This document shows, in pieces, positions 1 to 9,060 of a DNA stretch of 64,000 nt. Within the stretch, counting starts at the first letter, position 1. Each line of letters begins with the position of its first letter. The stretch is from positions 620,001 through 684,000 of the forward strand of contig PABP01000038.1 of the NCBI GenBank assembly GCA_002699585.1, written 5' to 3'. Source of the stretch: Anaerolineaceae bacterium (GTDB lineage Bacteria; Chloroflexota; Anaerolineae; Aggregatilineales; Phototrophicaceae). The position numbers were made by a program, and so were the translations under genes. The notes below the pieces were generated by a model. That model made no database searches. It saw only the letters and a list, made by a program, of their open reading frames with translations, and had not been told where the DNA came from.

Positions 1-741
1 ATCTGTCAACAAAATGGCCTCTGCCAGATTACCTCCGGGAGAACGGTAATTCGTCAGCGCTTCGCTGGACAACCCATTGAACAACATCTGGTCAACGCGC
101 GCCTTCTGATACGTTTCATCCAATGCCTGGATAGCTTCTAATAGATCAATGGCTTCCATCGTATCGCCATCGGCCAGCAATTGCTGCGCCTCAGCAAACA
201 GCGCATCCAGATCATAGGGGTTGTCACTGGTATCCGTTGTCTCGGTCGCTTCGGTTGATGCATCAGCCGTGACCTCAGCCTGCGGTGTTGGCGTCACAGC
301 CACCTCTGTCGCGGTCGATTCCAGCGTGGGCGTCGGCTGCGATTCAATGAAGCGCTGGGTCGCCTGGGGAGCCAAGGTAGCGGCACAGGCCGCAGGTGGG
401 ATCATAGCCTCCAGGCTAATCAAGCGCTGCTGGGCTAGCCCAAACCGGCTTTCTGCCAGATCAGTCTCTAGTAATTGGCACTGTTCTTCCATCTCTGCAA
501 CGACTTCAGCAGTGGCATCGGCATGGGCTATCTTGAGGCCATCCGACCACCCGGCCATCGTTGCGATCAAGACAATTGCACCTGCCAGTAAAACCATAAA
601 GAATCCCAGCCCACCCCAGATCAAACAACCGGGGCCACCGTCATCGTCGTACGGCTCATATTGCATGGGTGGGACATCCGCTATGGCTTCATCGAGGTGC
701 GGCGGGCGCGTCGGTTGTGTATCGTGCATGGGGTCTGTCAT
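1..741 (-). CDS. Single-TM protein with Thr/Pro linker and TPR-like region, C-terminus beyond window
   Basis: No family recognised. The frame is open from the ATG at 741 to base 1, so 247 residues are visible and the end lies outside the window. Residues 1-37 are acidic and cytoplasm-like. Residues about 38-62 form one hydrophobic membrane helix. About 70-125 is helical with several Gln and Cys. About 135-175 is a Thr/Pro/Glu-rich linker, followed by a helical LFAEAQQLLADGD segment that looks like one TPR unit. The architecture (anchor, extracytoplasmic linker, repeat) recurs in other proteins of this window. The plus-strand frame at 221-811 is its shadow. Function unknown. Confidence 0.75.
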   Translation of the reverse strand, partial: MTDPMHDTQPTRPPHLDEAIADVPPMQYEPYDDDGGPGCLIWGGLGFFMVLLAGAIVLIATMAGWSDGLKIAHADATAEVVAEMEEQCQLLETDLAESRFGLAQQRLISLEAMIPPAACAATLAPQATQRFIESQPTPTLESTATEVAVTPTPQAEVTADASTEATETTDTSDNPYDLDALFAEAQQLLADGDTMEAIDLLEAIQALDETYQKARVDQMLFNGLSSEALTNYRSPGGNLAEAILLTD

Positions 742-908
742 GGTTCAATTTCCGCAGATTTATGCCGTTACAGATTGCCACAACAGTGTGTGGCATGGCT
801 TTCATAAGTGAGCGCATTATACATAGACCATGAAACAATCGTACAGTGACGCTTGCCCTACGTTTGAAAAGGGCCATTTTCTGACCTATGGCGATGCTAG
901 CCCAAACA

Positions 909-938
909 AAAAACGGGCCGCACAAAGCAGCCCGTTTT
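909..938 (-). terminator. Rho-independent terminator
   Basis: Inverted repeat AAAACGGGC / GCCCGTTTT with an 11-nt loop. Read on the minus strand it ends in a T-run, 22 bases past the stop codon of the secreted-protein gene at 960-1916. Confidence 0.8.
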
Positions 939-959
939 CGTATTCAAGAAACAGTGGAT

Positions 960-1916
960 TTAGAAGTCGAAGTTAGCGTCTTCAGGATCCAGCATTTCAA
1001 CTTCAGCCGGAACGTCGAAGGTTACCGGTGAGTCATTCAGGGCGCTCAGTTCAACCCAGAAGTTAATGTCGATGACAATCGGCTCTTCTAGTTCAGGATC
1101 GAGCAGCGCACCGTTGATGGTGGCGTCGACGTAAACTTCAAAGCGGTCCAAGGCACCGAGGCTTTCATTGACGCGCTGGTTGACCTGGATAACACCATTC
1201 TCCAGCACCATCGGCAGCATCATGCCCATACCCATCGCCATACCGGATTCATCGACAGCGGCCAGTTCAGTGATCGCTTCGTTGAATTCAGGCGCGCTCA
1301 GCAGTGCGCCGATGTCAGCGGTGAATTCAAAGGTGTCGCCATTGCGAACCTGGGATAGGAAGCCGTCAATGCTCAGCAAGCCAGCCAGTTGTTCGGCGGT
1401 TGCATCGTCGATTTCGGGCATCTGGCCGCTAAGTTCTTCAGCCATCGCTTCAGGATCGGTCAGACCTTCAAACTGGGCAGCGAATTCGGGATCTTCCATC
1501 ATCTCAATCAGGTTCATGCCGACCCACTGGTCTTCAATCTGCATGTAAAGCGTGCCTTCATAGATAGCGAACGGTACCGGGCCTTCGTCGGCGTCACCCG
1601 CGATATCGAAGCTATTCTGAGTCATCAAATTCAGAGAAAGCGGGAAGTCCGCCATCGGGTCTAAAGCAACCGGGCCAACGCCACTGTGGCTGAAAATAAC
1701 GTCGCCATCGGGAATACCGGTAATATTGACATCGAGGCCATAATCCATCGTGAAGTTTTCTGCAATCATTAAGGCTTGGCCAGAAGCACTGGTCAGGACT
1801 TCGCAGTCCGCTTCGGAAAGACCAAAGCAGGTATCAATGTCCTGGGCCTGTGCGACCGAAGAAACGATCAGGGCCAGTACCAGACTAAGTACAAGTCCAA
1901 GTGAGCGAGCCTTCAT
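960..1916 (-). CDS. Secreted protein of unknown function
   Basis: The start is placed at the ATG at 1916, not the longer frame from 1970. An AAGGAG box lies about 10 bases upstream, and the first residues (MKARSLGLVLSLVLALIVSS, then VAQA) make a classic Sec signal peptide. The mature chain of about 295 residues has two early cysteines (CFG and CEV, likely a disulfide), Asp/Glu richness and a Met-rich patch near residue 235. It looks like a soluble extracytoplasmic beta-rich protein of the lipoprotein-like type, but no lipobox cysteine follows the signal peptide. It stands alone, with its own promoter (1973-2002) and terminator (909-938). Function unknown. Confidence 0.8.
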   Translation of the reverse strand: MKARSLGLVLSLVLALIVSSVAQAQDIDTCFGLSEADCEVLTSASGQALMIAENFTMDYGLDVNITGIPDGDVIFSHSGVGPVALDPMADFPLSLNLMTQNSFDIAGDADEGPVPFAIYEGTLYMQIEDQWVGMNLIEMMEDPEFAAQFEGLTDPEAMAEELSGQMPEIDDATAEQLAGLLSIDGFLSQVRNGDTFEFTADIGALLSAPEFNEAITELAAVDESGMAMGMGMMLPMVLENGVIQVNQRVNESLGALDRFEVYVDATINGALLDPELEEPIVIDINFWVELSALNDSPVTFDVPAEVEMLDPEDANFDF

Positions 1917-1972
1917 AGGGAGGGAACTCCTTAAGGTATATGAATGATAAGTTGACTCAGGCTGTCTCAAGC

Positions 1973-2002
1973 ATTATAGGGGCCGAATAATTAGCCGGTC
2001 AA
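1973..2002 (-). promoter_or_regulatory. Sigma-70-type promoter of the secreted-protein gene
   Basis: Minus strand reads TTGACC, an 18-bp spacer, then TATAAT. The -10 box ends about 57 bases before the ATG at 1916. It is one of the best consensus promoters in the window. Confidence 0.75.
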
Positions 2003-2071
2003 GCAAACTAGCTTAAGGTTTGACTATAATGCGCGAAACTTTTGCACAATTTTTATACGTAAGCAGGATGG

Positions 2072-3196
2072 TTAGCGTTGCAGTCGACGTGCTGTTATGC
2101 CACTTATGAACCCCACGAGGAGTGCCAATGCCGTCGTCAACAGCCAGATGCGGGTCTTACTGCTGGTGGGGGCCATACGCGCACCCCATTGGCGACGTTG
2201 GCTGCGCTGATACACGGGCGCATAGGCGGCAGCACTGAGCGCATCCACTGTCAGCAGTAGCGATTGAGGAAATTCCACGTCAGGTTGCGAGGCCTGTGGC
2301 ATGGGCCGATGCGCAGGGAAATCCAGCATTACACTGACCACTTGATCACCATCATTTTCTACAAAAGAAAGGGCACGACCGTTGGCGTCATAAATACCTG
2401 TTTTGACGATAAACGGCGCTTGCAAACGTAGATCGTGGGCCTGTTCCAGGTAGCCCCACAGATTAGACTCCACTAGCGACAAAGGCAGCACAGACAAACG
2501 CGGTAAAGGCAGCATCGTATCCAGCTTGCCCGATACACCAGCGATCACCAGCGGCACACCTATCCAACGGGCCTGGGCCAGTATATATGCTTCAAATGCC
2601 GATGAAACCGACATCAGTGCGCCTAAACCTGATAGATCAAGAGCTTGCCCTTCTGGAGGCTGCATTTGTGCTTGCGACCCATCTGGCATAGCGTGCAGCA
2701 CGACCATCAAATCCACATTGGCCGCATAACGCATCCATAGCTCAGGGTGCAGGGCATCCCAGCCAACCAGAACGCCAATGCGACCGATAGCGGTCTGTGC
2801 CACCAAAACGTGCTCGCCATCACGGAACAGGGCGCGTTCCCACAAAAATGGGAATTGTTGATCATAGCGCCAGGATTGACCATCCGGGGCGACAATCAGG
2901 GCCGCGTTGTAAACTTCATCGACATCCCAGAGCAGCAGCGACCCAATCATATGGACATCATGCTGTGCGGCTTGCTGCTTCATCCAGCTTACGATCTCGT
3001 CATCGAGCGTTTGCGATTGTTCGTATTGCGTATCGTCATAGCTGTAGCCGGTTGCGAACTGCTGCGGCAGCACGACAAGTGAAGCGCCTTTTTCTGCGGC
3101 CTGCGCAACAGCCGAAGCCGCCCTATTCAGGCGAACTTCTATTGAGGCCGGGGCAGCGTCCATCTGGATAGCAGCGACCTTAAGCGACCCAGGCAT
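2072..3196 (-). CDS. Membrane-anchored nitrilase-fold protein lacking the catalytic triad
   Basis: Residues 1 to about 290 follow the carbon-nitrogen hydrolase fold (LKVAAIQMDAAP, GASLVVLPQQFATGY, IGVLVGWDALHPELW). The family uses Glu-Lys-Cys. Here the Glu after LVVLP is Gln45, the Lys before QFPF is Gln113, and the Cys of the usual ICYD motif is Gly145. The second, assisting Glu120 (FLWER) remains. A hydrophobic helix near the C-terminus (IWLLTTALALLVGFISG) followed by ARRLQR predicts a tail anchor. The ATG at 3196 has GGGAG seven bases upstream. The gene follows 3254-4648 by 57 bases, so the two are probably co-transcribed. It is probably not an amidase; a binding or regulatory role is inferred. 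Confidence 0.8.
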   Translation of the reverse strand: MPGSLKVAAIQMDAAPASIEVRLNRAASAVAQAAEKGASLVVLPQQFATGYSYDDTQYEQSQTLDDEIVSWMKQQAAQHDVHMIGSLLLWDVDEVYNAALIVAPDGQSWRYDQQFPFLWERALFRDGEHVLVAQTAIGRIGVLVGWDALHPELWMRYAANVDLMVVLHAMPDGSQAQMQPPEGQALDLSGLGALMSVSSAFEAYILAQARWIGVPLVIAGVSGKLDTMLPLPRLSVLPLSLVESNLWGYLEQAHDLRLQAPFIVKTGIYDANGRALSFVENDGDQVVSVMLDFPAHRPMPQASQPDVEFPQSLLLTVDALSAAAYAPVYQRSQRRQWGARMAPTSSKTRIWLLTTALALLVGFISGITARRLQR

Positions 3197-3253
3197 TATT
3201 TCACTCCCAATTTCAGTTCCAAAGGCAAATGTTTATGGCAGTAAGTCGTCAAT

Positions 3254-4648
3254 TTAGCTCACTGCCGTATGCTGATCGGTGACAGGGGGCAAACCGGAAA
3301 GCGTATCCGGCGCACTTTCGCGAATGGGCAGCGGCTTCGGTTGTTCGCGCTGGGCCATAATCGGGTTGTTGATGGTTTCCCGCAGCAAGGTCAGCAGATC
3401 GTTTTCCAGCCGTTTATAGAAGTCGCGCGGCTTTTCCCCACTGACGCGGCCATGTATCGTATAGCGATAACTCTCGTGGATGTCCTGGCCGATGACCTGC
3501 ATCTCTGGTTCCCACTGGTCCAGGCGATGCCAGCCACCCTGCCGCAGTTGATACAACTCAAACAGGATTTTGATGTCACCGTGTTGGCCCACAAAGCGCA
3601 TGTCCAGTTCGATAGGCAGGAAGAAGGTCTTCTTGGAGATATTCTTACGGAGCTGGCGCATCATATCGCGCGCGATAGGCCGCAGTCGCTTATCAAGCTG
3701 CTCCGGCGTGAGGGTCTCTTTTCGATGTATAACGCGATTGAGCTTTTTGACGAGACCGCGGTTCATAACTGTGTTAGTCGAGCCAACCATACCGTACTGA
3801 TCGTACTGATTGAGCCGCAGCCCATCAAAGGACCAGTTGCTCAGACTATGGCCATCCTCACCCAGCAGCAGCTTGATGGCATGATAGGCGCCCTCCTGCG
3901 GTGGAATGTAAAAACCGCCATTGAGGGCATAATTCTGCCACTGATAGCGCCGCCCTTCCTGGGAATTGGGATCAAGCGGTGGCACATGACCATAGGGCGG
4001 GTCCCAGCGCTCCATGCGTGGTGGACGCCGGAAAATCAGGCGCAGGATGATCGACAGGAGCCACAACATCACCAGGCCGCCCACTACCGCAACTACCTCG
4101 AATACGAGTTCATCGCTCGTGAGGCGATTACCCAATATCGTAAACGTGCCATCGTCATGCTGCACAAAAAGGGTTTCACTGAGTGGTGCCGCTGGAATGA
4201 CGTACTCTGGGATGGGCACGCTGATATTTTGAATGTTGTTGGCAGCAATCGAAGAGCCATTCAGTTCGTACTGGTCAATACCGACGCGAATACTGAGCGG
4301 CTGCACACTGCCCGGGTCGAAGTCTGTCATGTCGAATTCAATGGTGATGGGTAATTGGCCATCTGCCGCTAGAGCAGCCATTTCCTGCTCGGCCAGGACC
4401 TCGTTATCCCGCGAAGGATCGAGGCTAATTACCTGGATGGTCGTCGGCGCAACAGCATCGCCGCCATTGTTGCTGACCGTGACTTCTAGGAAGAACGTGT
4501 TTTCATCCTCGTTAAAGCTATAGCCCACGTTGGCAATGGCATAATCACGCGGGCTAACCTGACCAAATGCAGGCCAGGACGCTATCGCCAACAGGCTGGC
4601 TAGCAGCATCACCGAACAAACTTGACGAAGCAGACGACGCCGAGGCAT
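3254..4648 (-). CDS. Secretory membrane protein with CARDB-like ectodomain
   Basis: 464 residues. A signal peptide (residues 1 to about 29, ending PAFGQ) is followed by a beta-rich segment of about 150 residues with the pattern VEVTVSNNGGDAVAPTTIQV, resembling CARDB or BatD-type beta-sandwich repeats. One TM helix lies around residues 185-205. The cytoplasmic part of about 255 residues is basic and proline-bearing (RPPRMERWDPPYGHVPPLDP) and matches nothing I recognise. The nitrilase-fold gene lies just downstream, so the pair may form an envelope complex. The long plus-strand frame 3269-4354 is a shadow. Function unknown. Confidence 0.75.
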   Translation of the reverse strand: MPRRRLLRQVCSVMLLASLLAIASWPAFGQVSPRDYAIANVGYSFNEDENTFFLEVTVSNNGGDAVAPTTIQVISLDPSRDNEVLAEQEMAALAADGQLPITIEFDMTDFDPGSVQPLSIRVGIDQYELNGSSIAANNIQNISVPIPEYVIPAAPLSETLFVQHDDGTFTILGNRLTSDELVFEVVAVVGGLVMLWLLSIILRLIFRRPPRMERWDPPYGHVPPLDPNSQEGRRYQWQNYALNGGFYIPPQEGAYHAIKLLLGEDGHSLSNWSFDGLRLNQYDQYGMVGSTNTVMNRGLVKKLNRVIHRKETLTPEQLDKRLRPIARDMMRQLRKNISKKTFFLPIELDMRFVGQHGDIKILFELYQLRQGGWHRLDQWEPEMQVIGQDIHESYRYTIHGRVSGEKPRDFYKRLENDLLTLLRETINNPIMAQREQPKPLPIRESAPDTLSGLPPVTDQHTAVS

Positions 4649-4861
4649 AAGAACAACTCGCTAACTGCATAAAAACGGATCTGTTATGTGAACTACACCC
4701 TGTACTATACGTGTAAACACGGCGCTTTCCAAATCGTTCTGGCAGCGATTCCCCACTGCTCAACCTATGGCCACGATATGCACCCATCAGCAACCCAAAA
4801 GGACATGCATATGCATGCCCTCTCGTATTGTTATCGCATGGTATTGCTGACTGAAACAGTC

Positions 4862-6058
4862 TTATTCGGCGGCGACTAGTTTGTACAGATCACCACTATA
4901 AGCCACAACGAACAATTCGCCCTGTTCATCTTCGCCGAAGCTGCTGACCTGCAAGCCGGATTCCAGCAAGAGGCTATCTTGCCAGTCCAGATTGGCATCA
5001 CGATAGGCCATCCAGATGCGACCGGAGCAGTAATCACTGTAAAGATACACGCCTTCCAGCGCCGGGACCGCCTCACCGCGATAGATGTAGCCGCCCGTCA
5101 CGGAGCAGCCCAGGGAATGGTTGTATTCAGCGATAGGCATTACGGCATCTTCGACTGTGCCACCCGCGAACTGGTGCGTGCCTTCGTAAATGTTCCAACC
5201 GTAGTTTTCTCCACCGAGGCTATCGGCTGGCTGGAAGTTAATCTCTTCCCATTGATTTTGTCCGACATCGCCCAGATAGAGGTCACCTGTTGCCCGATCA
5301 AAGCTGAAGCGCCAGACGTTCCGCAGGCCATAGGCCCACACTTCGTCCGCACCATCATCGGTTCCCACGAAAGGATTATCCTCCGGGATGGCATAACCGT
5401 CTTCGCCATTCACATCCAGGCGCAGGATCGTGCCCAACAGATTATTGGGGTTCTGGCCCGCCGCTAGCGGATCATTGGCCGAGCCACCATCACCCAGGGA
5501 CACGTACAAGTAGCCATCCGTGCCAAAAGCCATATGACCGCCGTTGTGGTTAGGGAACGGCTGCTGCTGTTGGAAGAGATCGACCGCACTGTTCGGGTCG
5601 GCCACGTTGGGGTCATCGGCGCTGACGCTGTAGCGCACAATATGGGTGGTACCCTGGTGATCCGTATAGTTCACGAAGAAATATCCGTTTTCCGCGTAGT
5701 CCGGGTGGAAGGCCAACCCCAGCAGGCCACGCTCACTATACTGCTGCGTATTGGCATCTGCTGAGACCAGATCGGTCAGGTTGAGGAATTCACTGGCAGC
5801 GTACTCGCCATTTTGCATCACATAAATGATACCGCCCTGCTGCACCAAAAATAAGCGGTCGCTGCCATCCCCAGCATGGGTGATGAACAAAGGCCGCACC
5901 AATTGGCTACCATCATCAAATTGCAGATCAACGGGTTCCAGGGCCACATCCGCTGCTGTTGGTGGCGTTTCTACGGCAATTAGTGGTTCTTCATCCTGCG
6001 CAAAAACTGGCAAAATCAATAGCAAGGCCAGCAAAACGATACCCAATACTCGATTCAT
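4862..6058 (-). CDS. PQQ-dependent sugar dehydrogenase family protein (secreted)
   Basis: About 398 residues with a signal peptide (NRVLGIVLLALLLILPVFAQ). It matches the soluble glucose/sorbosone dehydrogenase beta-propeller family: ERGLLGLAFHPDY, FPNHNGGHMAFGTDGYLYVSLGDGG, NPNNLLGTILRLDVNG, VWAYGLRNVWRFSFD, and VTGGYIYRG near the end. NHNGGH carries the His expected at the PQQ/active site. Members oxidise aldoses outside the membrane or have unknown substrates. The ATG at 6058 is preferred over the in-frame GTG at 6061. It appears monocistronic; the substrate cannot be predicted. Confidence 0.88.
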   Translation of the reverse strand: MNRVLGIVLLALLLILPVFAQDEEPLIAVETPPTAADVALEPVDLQFDDGSQLVRPLFITHAGDGSDRLFLVQQGGIIYVMQNGEYAASEFLNLTDLVSADANTQQYSERGLLGLAFHPDYAENGYFFVNYTDHQGTTHIVRYSVSADDPNVADPNSAVDLFQQQQPFPNHNGGHMAFGTDGYLYVSLGDGGSANDPLAAGQNPNNLLGTILRLDVNGEDGYAIPEDNPFVGTDDGADEVWAYGLRNVWRFSFDRATGDLYLGDVGQNQWEEINFQPADSLGGENYGWNIYEGTHQFAGGTVEDAVMPIAEYNHSLGCSVTGGYIYRGEAVPALEGVYLYSDYCSGRIWMAYRDANLDWQDSLLLESGLQVSSFGEDEQGELFVVAYSGDLYKLVAAE

Positions 6059-6223
6059 CACAGTCGCTCTTCTCTGCTTATGGTCAACTGAAACATAAAA
6101 CCAAAACAGACCCAGACATCGCTGTGTGAGTCTGTCGAGGCAGATTTTAGCATGGTTAGCTTAAGGCTTAATGATGATCCGCTGACGAAGTGCCTACGGA
6201 CACTGAGGGCATTGTGGCAAGTC

Positions 6224-7504
6224 TCAGGCAGGCGGGCCAGCGACCGCAATCACGAAGCGATCCGGGTCTAGATAGTGACGCAGCGCTGCCCGAAGATCCT
6301 CACGAGTATAGCGGTACATCAGGTCACGGTAGTTGACCAGGAAATCCAGGCCCAGGCCGTAACGCTCCATCGCCACCAATTGGTTAGCAATGCCGCTAGC
6401 ACTCTCTAGGCGCAGCGGCAAACGCCCAGTGAAGTACGACAGGTTGTCTTCGAGGTCATCCTCGGTAACGAGTTCGTCACGCATGATTTTTACCTGCTGG
6501 ATGGCCGCTTCAATGGTCACATCGACCTTATCCGGCGCGACACCGGCGGCGATGGTCCATGAACCGGGTCCTTGGCCGCCATCGAGACGGCTGTGCGCAT
6601 AATACGCTAAGCCCATATCCTCACGGATGACGTTGCCCAGGCGGCCCATCATGCCGAATTCGCCTAGAACGCTGTTGGCCAGCATGGCTGCGCGGTAATC
6701 CTCTGCCAATGCCGAAGGGCCTATCGTGCCCATGACCACTGCCGACTGCGTTTTTCCAGCCAGGGCCACATCAAAGCGCTGCTGTTTTTGTGGCACAGCG
6801 AGTTCAGGCAAAGTGACCTCATCCGGCTGCTGGTCGTTGGACCAGTCGCCAAATGCGGCTTCAATCAGCGAAACCACTTCGTCCGGCTGCACGTTGCCGA
6901 CGACAGCCAACAGCATCCCAGCAGGACCATAGTGCTGCGCATGGAATGCCTGCAAATCATCAGGTGTCAGCTTTGGCAGCGTATCTAACGTGCCGTAGCT
7001 GCTGTAATGATAGGGATGCTCCGGGGGATACAAACCCTCTCTGAAGGCTTCTTCCGCCCGGTAACGGTTGTCCTGGCGACTGTAACGCAATTCCGTGACG
7101 CGCTGGAGCCGCAGATTTTCGATTTGGTCTGCCGGAAAAGTCGGGTAGCGCAGGGTTTCATTGAGCAGTTCGACCAGCAGCGGCAGGTCCTCAGCCAGCG
7201 CTTTGCCACCAAAGCCGACTTGATGCTTGCCCGCGCCAAAGCTCAAATCCGCGCCGATATCTTCCAGGGCGCTATGAATCGCTTCAAAATCATAGGCGCG
7301 CGTGCCACGCATAAGCGCCGCCGCTGTCAGAGAAGCCAAGCCATTTTGTTCAGGCTGCTCGTAAAGTGATCCGGCGCGCACACTGCCAGCCATCACAACC
7401 GAGCGCACATGCGCCAGCGTATGCACCAGCAAAACTATACCGTTGCTCAAGACGATCCGGTGAACGTTGCCACTATATGGGAGTTGATGCGTCTTAGCGA
7501 TCAT
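6224..7504 (-). CDS. M16 family peptidase-like protein, non-catalytic partner
   Basis: 426 residues with M16 (pitrilysin/processing peptidase) features: an N-terminal domain (RIVLSNGIVLLVHTL), the linker region, and a C-terminal M16 domain (GRLGNVIREDMGLAYYAHS). The zinc motif HxxEH expected near residue 55 is replaced by NGLASLTAAAL, so this copy should not bind zinc. In bacteria such genes often pair with a catalytic M16 gene, as in mitochondrial MPP alpha/beta. Its ATG overlaps the stop of the upstream catalytic gene by four bases (ATGA), supporting translational coupling and a heterodimer. Confidence 0.9.
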   Translation of the reverse strand: MIAKTHQLPYSGNVHRIVLSNGIVLLVHTLAHVRSVVMAGSVRAGSLYEQPEQNGLASLTAAALMRGTRAYDFEAIHSALEDIGADLSFGAGKHQVGFGGKALAEDLPLLVELLNETLRYPTFPADQIENLRLQRVTELRYSRQDNRYRAEEAFREGLYPPEHPYHYSSYGTLDTLPKLTPDDLQAFHAQHYGPAGMLLAVVGNVQPDEVVSLIEAAFGDWSNDQQPDEVTLPELAVPQKQQRFDVALAGKTQSAVVMGTIGPSALAEDYRAAMLANSVLGEFGMMGRLGNVIREDMGLAYYAHSRLDGGQGPGSWTIAAGVAPDKVDVTIEAAIQQVKIMRDELVTEDDLEDNLSYFTGRLPLRLESASGIANQLVAMERYGLGLDFLVNYRDLMYRYTREDLRAALRHYLDPDRFVIAVAGPPA

Positions 7505-8787
7505 GCCTCACCGTCCAATCCGGTCGGCAGCAGCCAACCCACCACACGACTGCTGGCCGTCAGGTAACGCTGCGCCACAGACTGAATATCATCAACAGTG
7601 ACTTCGTCGAGGCGCTTGAGGTAGTTGTCGAACCAGCCGACATCACCCAGCATGGCCGACTGTGCCAGCCAGTATGCCTGATTGGTGACGCGCTCAGTCG
7701 CATAAGCAAAAGCGGCGCGTGCCTGCTTTTTGGCTTTTTCCAATTCCTGTGCTTTGATGCCATGCTGCTGCATGCGTTCAACCTCTGCCAGGATGAGCGC
7801 TTCGGTTTCAGCAGTTGTACGGCCTTCGCTGACAGTCGCCCCAATCTGGTAAAGATAGGGATCAATGGTTTCTTCAACGCTGCCGGAAATACCCGCAGCG
7901 ATACCCGGAACGACTAAGCGCCGATATAGTCGGCTGGTCTTGTTGTCGATATTGCCACCGGGACCGCTCAGGATGCTATCGAGCATGACCATCGTGAACC
8001 AGTCTTTTTCAGTTGCTGCCGGGGCACGATAGCCGACGCGTACAAAAGCCGTATGTCCGGGCCGCTCAACAACCACACGGCGTTCGCCTAGTTTTTCTGG
8101 TTCGTGACGCACGAAGGGCGTCGGTGCAGGGCCAGCCGGAAGATCGCCATAGTAGCGCTCGATTTTGGCCAGCATCTCGTCTGTATCGAAGTCACCAACG
8201 GCAACAGCCACCGCGTTCGATGGGCGATAATAATCGGCATAATGGCCGATCAGGTCATCGCGCGTCATGCTGTAGAGGTCGGTCATGTCACCGATGATGG
8301 CATGATGGTAACCATGCACCCGGAACGCAGCAGCACGGACTTCTTCGTTCAGCCAGAATGTGGGGCTATTTTCATTGTCACGCCGCTCGCTGATGACCAC
8401 CGTCCGTTCGGACTCGGTTTCTTCCGGGTCGAACATGGCATTCATCATGCGGTCGGCTTCTGCGTCCAGCGCCAGGTCAATTTGATCTGCCGGGAGCGTT
8501 TCATAGTACATGGTATGGTCCATCGAGGTGAAGGCATTCCATTGGCCACCGGCGCGGTCAATCAGGCGGTCGAGTTCGCCCTGTTCGTATTTGGGCGTGC
8601 CCTTGAACATCATGTGTTCCAGCCAGTGGGAGATGCCCGTCTGACCCGTGCGTTCATTGCGGCTACCAACACGGTAGGCAACCCACCAGCTAATCACTGG
8701 TGCGCTATGGACTTCTCGTAAAATCACCGTCAGGCCATTGGCCAGCGTGTGTAAGGTTGTCTGATGGGTATCAGCAATATCGATCAT
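7501..8787 (-). CDS. Zinc-dependent M16 family peptidase, catalytic partner
   Basis: 428 residues. The inverted zinc motif HWLEH lies near residue 62 (TGISHWLEHMMFKGTPKY), and the downstream Glu region (DAEADRMMNAMFDPEETESERTVV) supplies the third ligand. The C-terminal M16 domain (GPGGNIDNKTSRLYRRLVV) supports two-domain architecture. No signal peptide is seen, so it is probably cytoplasmic. It likely degrades peptides inside a clamshell chamber formed with the overlapping gene 6224-7504. GGGA lies five bases before the ATG. Confidence 0.92.
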   Translation of the reverse strand: MIDIADTHQTTLHTLANGLTVILREVHSAPVISWWVAYRVGSRNERTGQTGISHWLEHMMFKGTPKYEQGELDRLIDRAGGQWNAFTSMDHTMYYETLPADQIDLALDAEADRMMNAMFDPEETESERTVVISERRDNENSPTFWLNEEVRAAAFRVHGYHHAIIGDMTDLYSMTRDDLIGHYADYYRPSNAVAVAVGDFDTDEMLAKIERYYGDLPAGPAPTPFVRHEPEKLGERRVVVERPGHTAFVRVGYRAPAATEKDWFTMVMLDSILSGPGGNIDNKTSRLYRRLVVPGIAAGISGSVEETIDPYLYQIGATVSEGRTTAETEALILAEVERMQQHGIKAQELEKAKKQARAAFAYATERVTNQAYWLAQSAMLGDVGWFDNYLKRLDEVTVDDIQSVAQRYLTASSRVVGWLLPTGLDGEA

Positions 8788-8836
8788 AGATGTCCCAAAG
8801 TGTTACAAGTTGAACGTGTCCCAGCCGATAGGTGCT

Positions 8837-8870
8837 AAAAAACACCACGATCACATCGTCGGCGTGGTGT
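8837..8870 (-). terminator. Hairpin with T-run upstream of the M16 pair
   Basis: Stem ACACCACG / CGTGGTGT with a 13-nt loop. On the minus strand it is followed by TTTTTT and lies only 50 bases before the M16 start at 8787. It could be a second terminator for uppS or a leader attenuator of the peptidase operon. Confidence 0.5.
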
Positions 8871-8991
8871 ATCACAACAAAAACATATCAAGCTGGCCAC
8901 TAAAAGACGCGATTATATCATAGCCTGCTTACTTTTTTGGGCGACTAACTCTCATGGGATGTTGAGATACATCATTTATGTGGGGATCAAT

Positions 8992-9019
8992 ACAAAAAGG
9001 ACACCGTGTGGCGTCCTTT
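8992..9019 (-). terminator. Rho-independent terminator after uppS
   Basis: Stem AAAGGACACC / GGCGTCCTTT (one mismatch) with a T5 tract on the minus strand, about 40 bases past the uppS stop. Confidence 0.7.
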
Positions 9020-9060
9020 GATAATGACTGCATTTGTTAATTGGCTTGCTAATGAGCATC

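Noticed and set aside
221-811. Plus-strand frame of 196 codons
   Set aside because: Low-complexity Val/Ser/Ala translation; antisense to the clear minus-strand TM protein that starts at 741.
3269-4354. Plus-strand frame of 361 codons
   Set aside because: Antisense shadow of the signal-peptide membrane protein at 3254-4648; no family match and no ribosome binding site.
4688-4879. Plus-strand frame of 63 codons in the gap upstream of the signal-peptide gene
   Set aside because: Cys/His-rich translation without start signals; the gap is more likely a promoter region.
6059-6223. Short minus-strand frame in the gap between the M16 pair and the sugar dehydrogenase
   Set aside because: No ribosome binding site, overlaps the M16 stop and has no recognisable domain.
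8104-8721. Plus-strand frame of 205 codons
   Set aside because: Antisense to the catalytic M16 gene.
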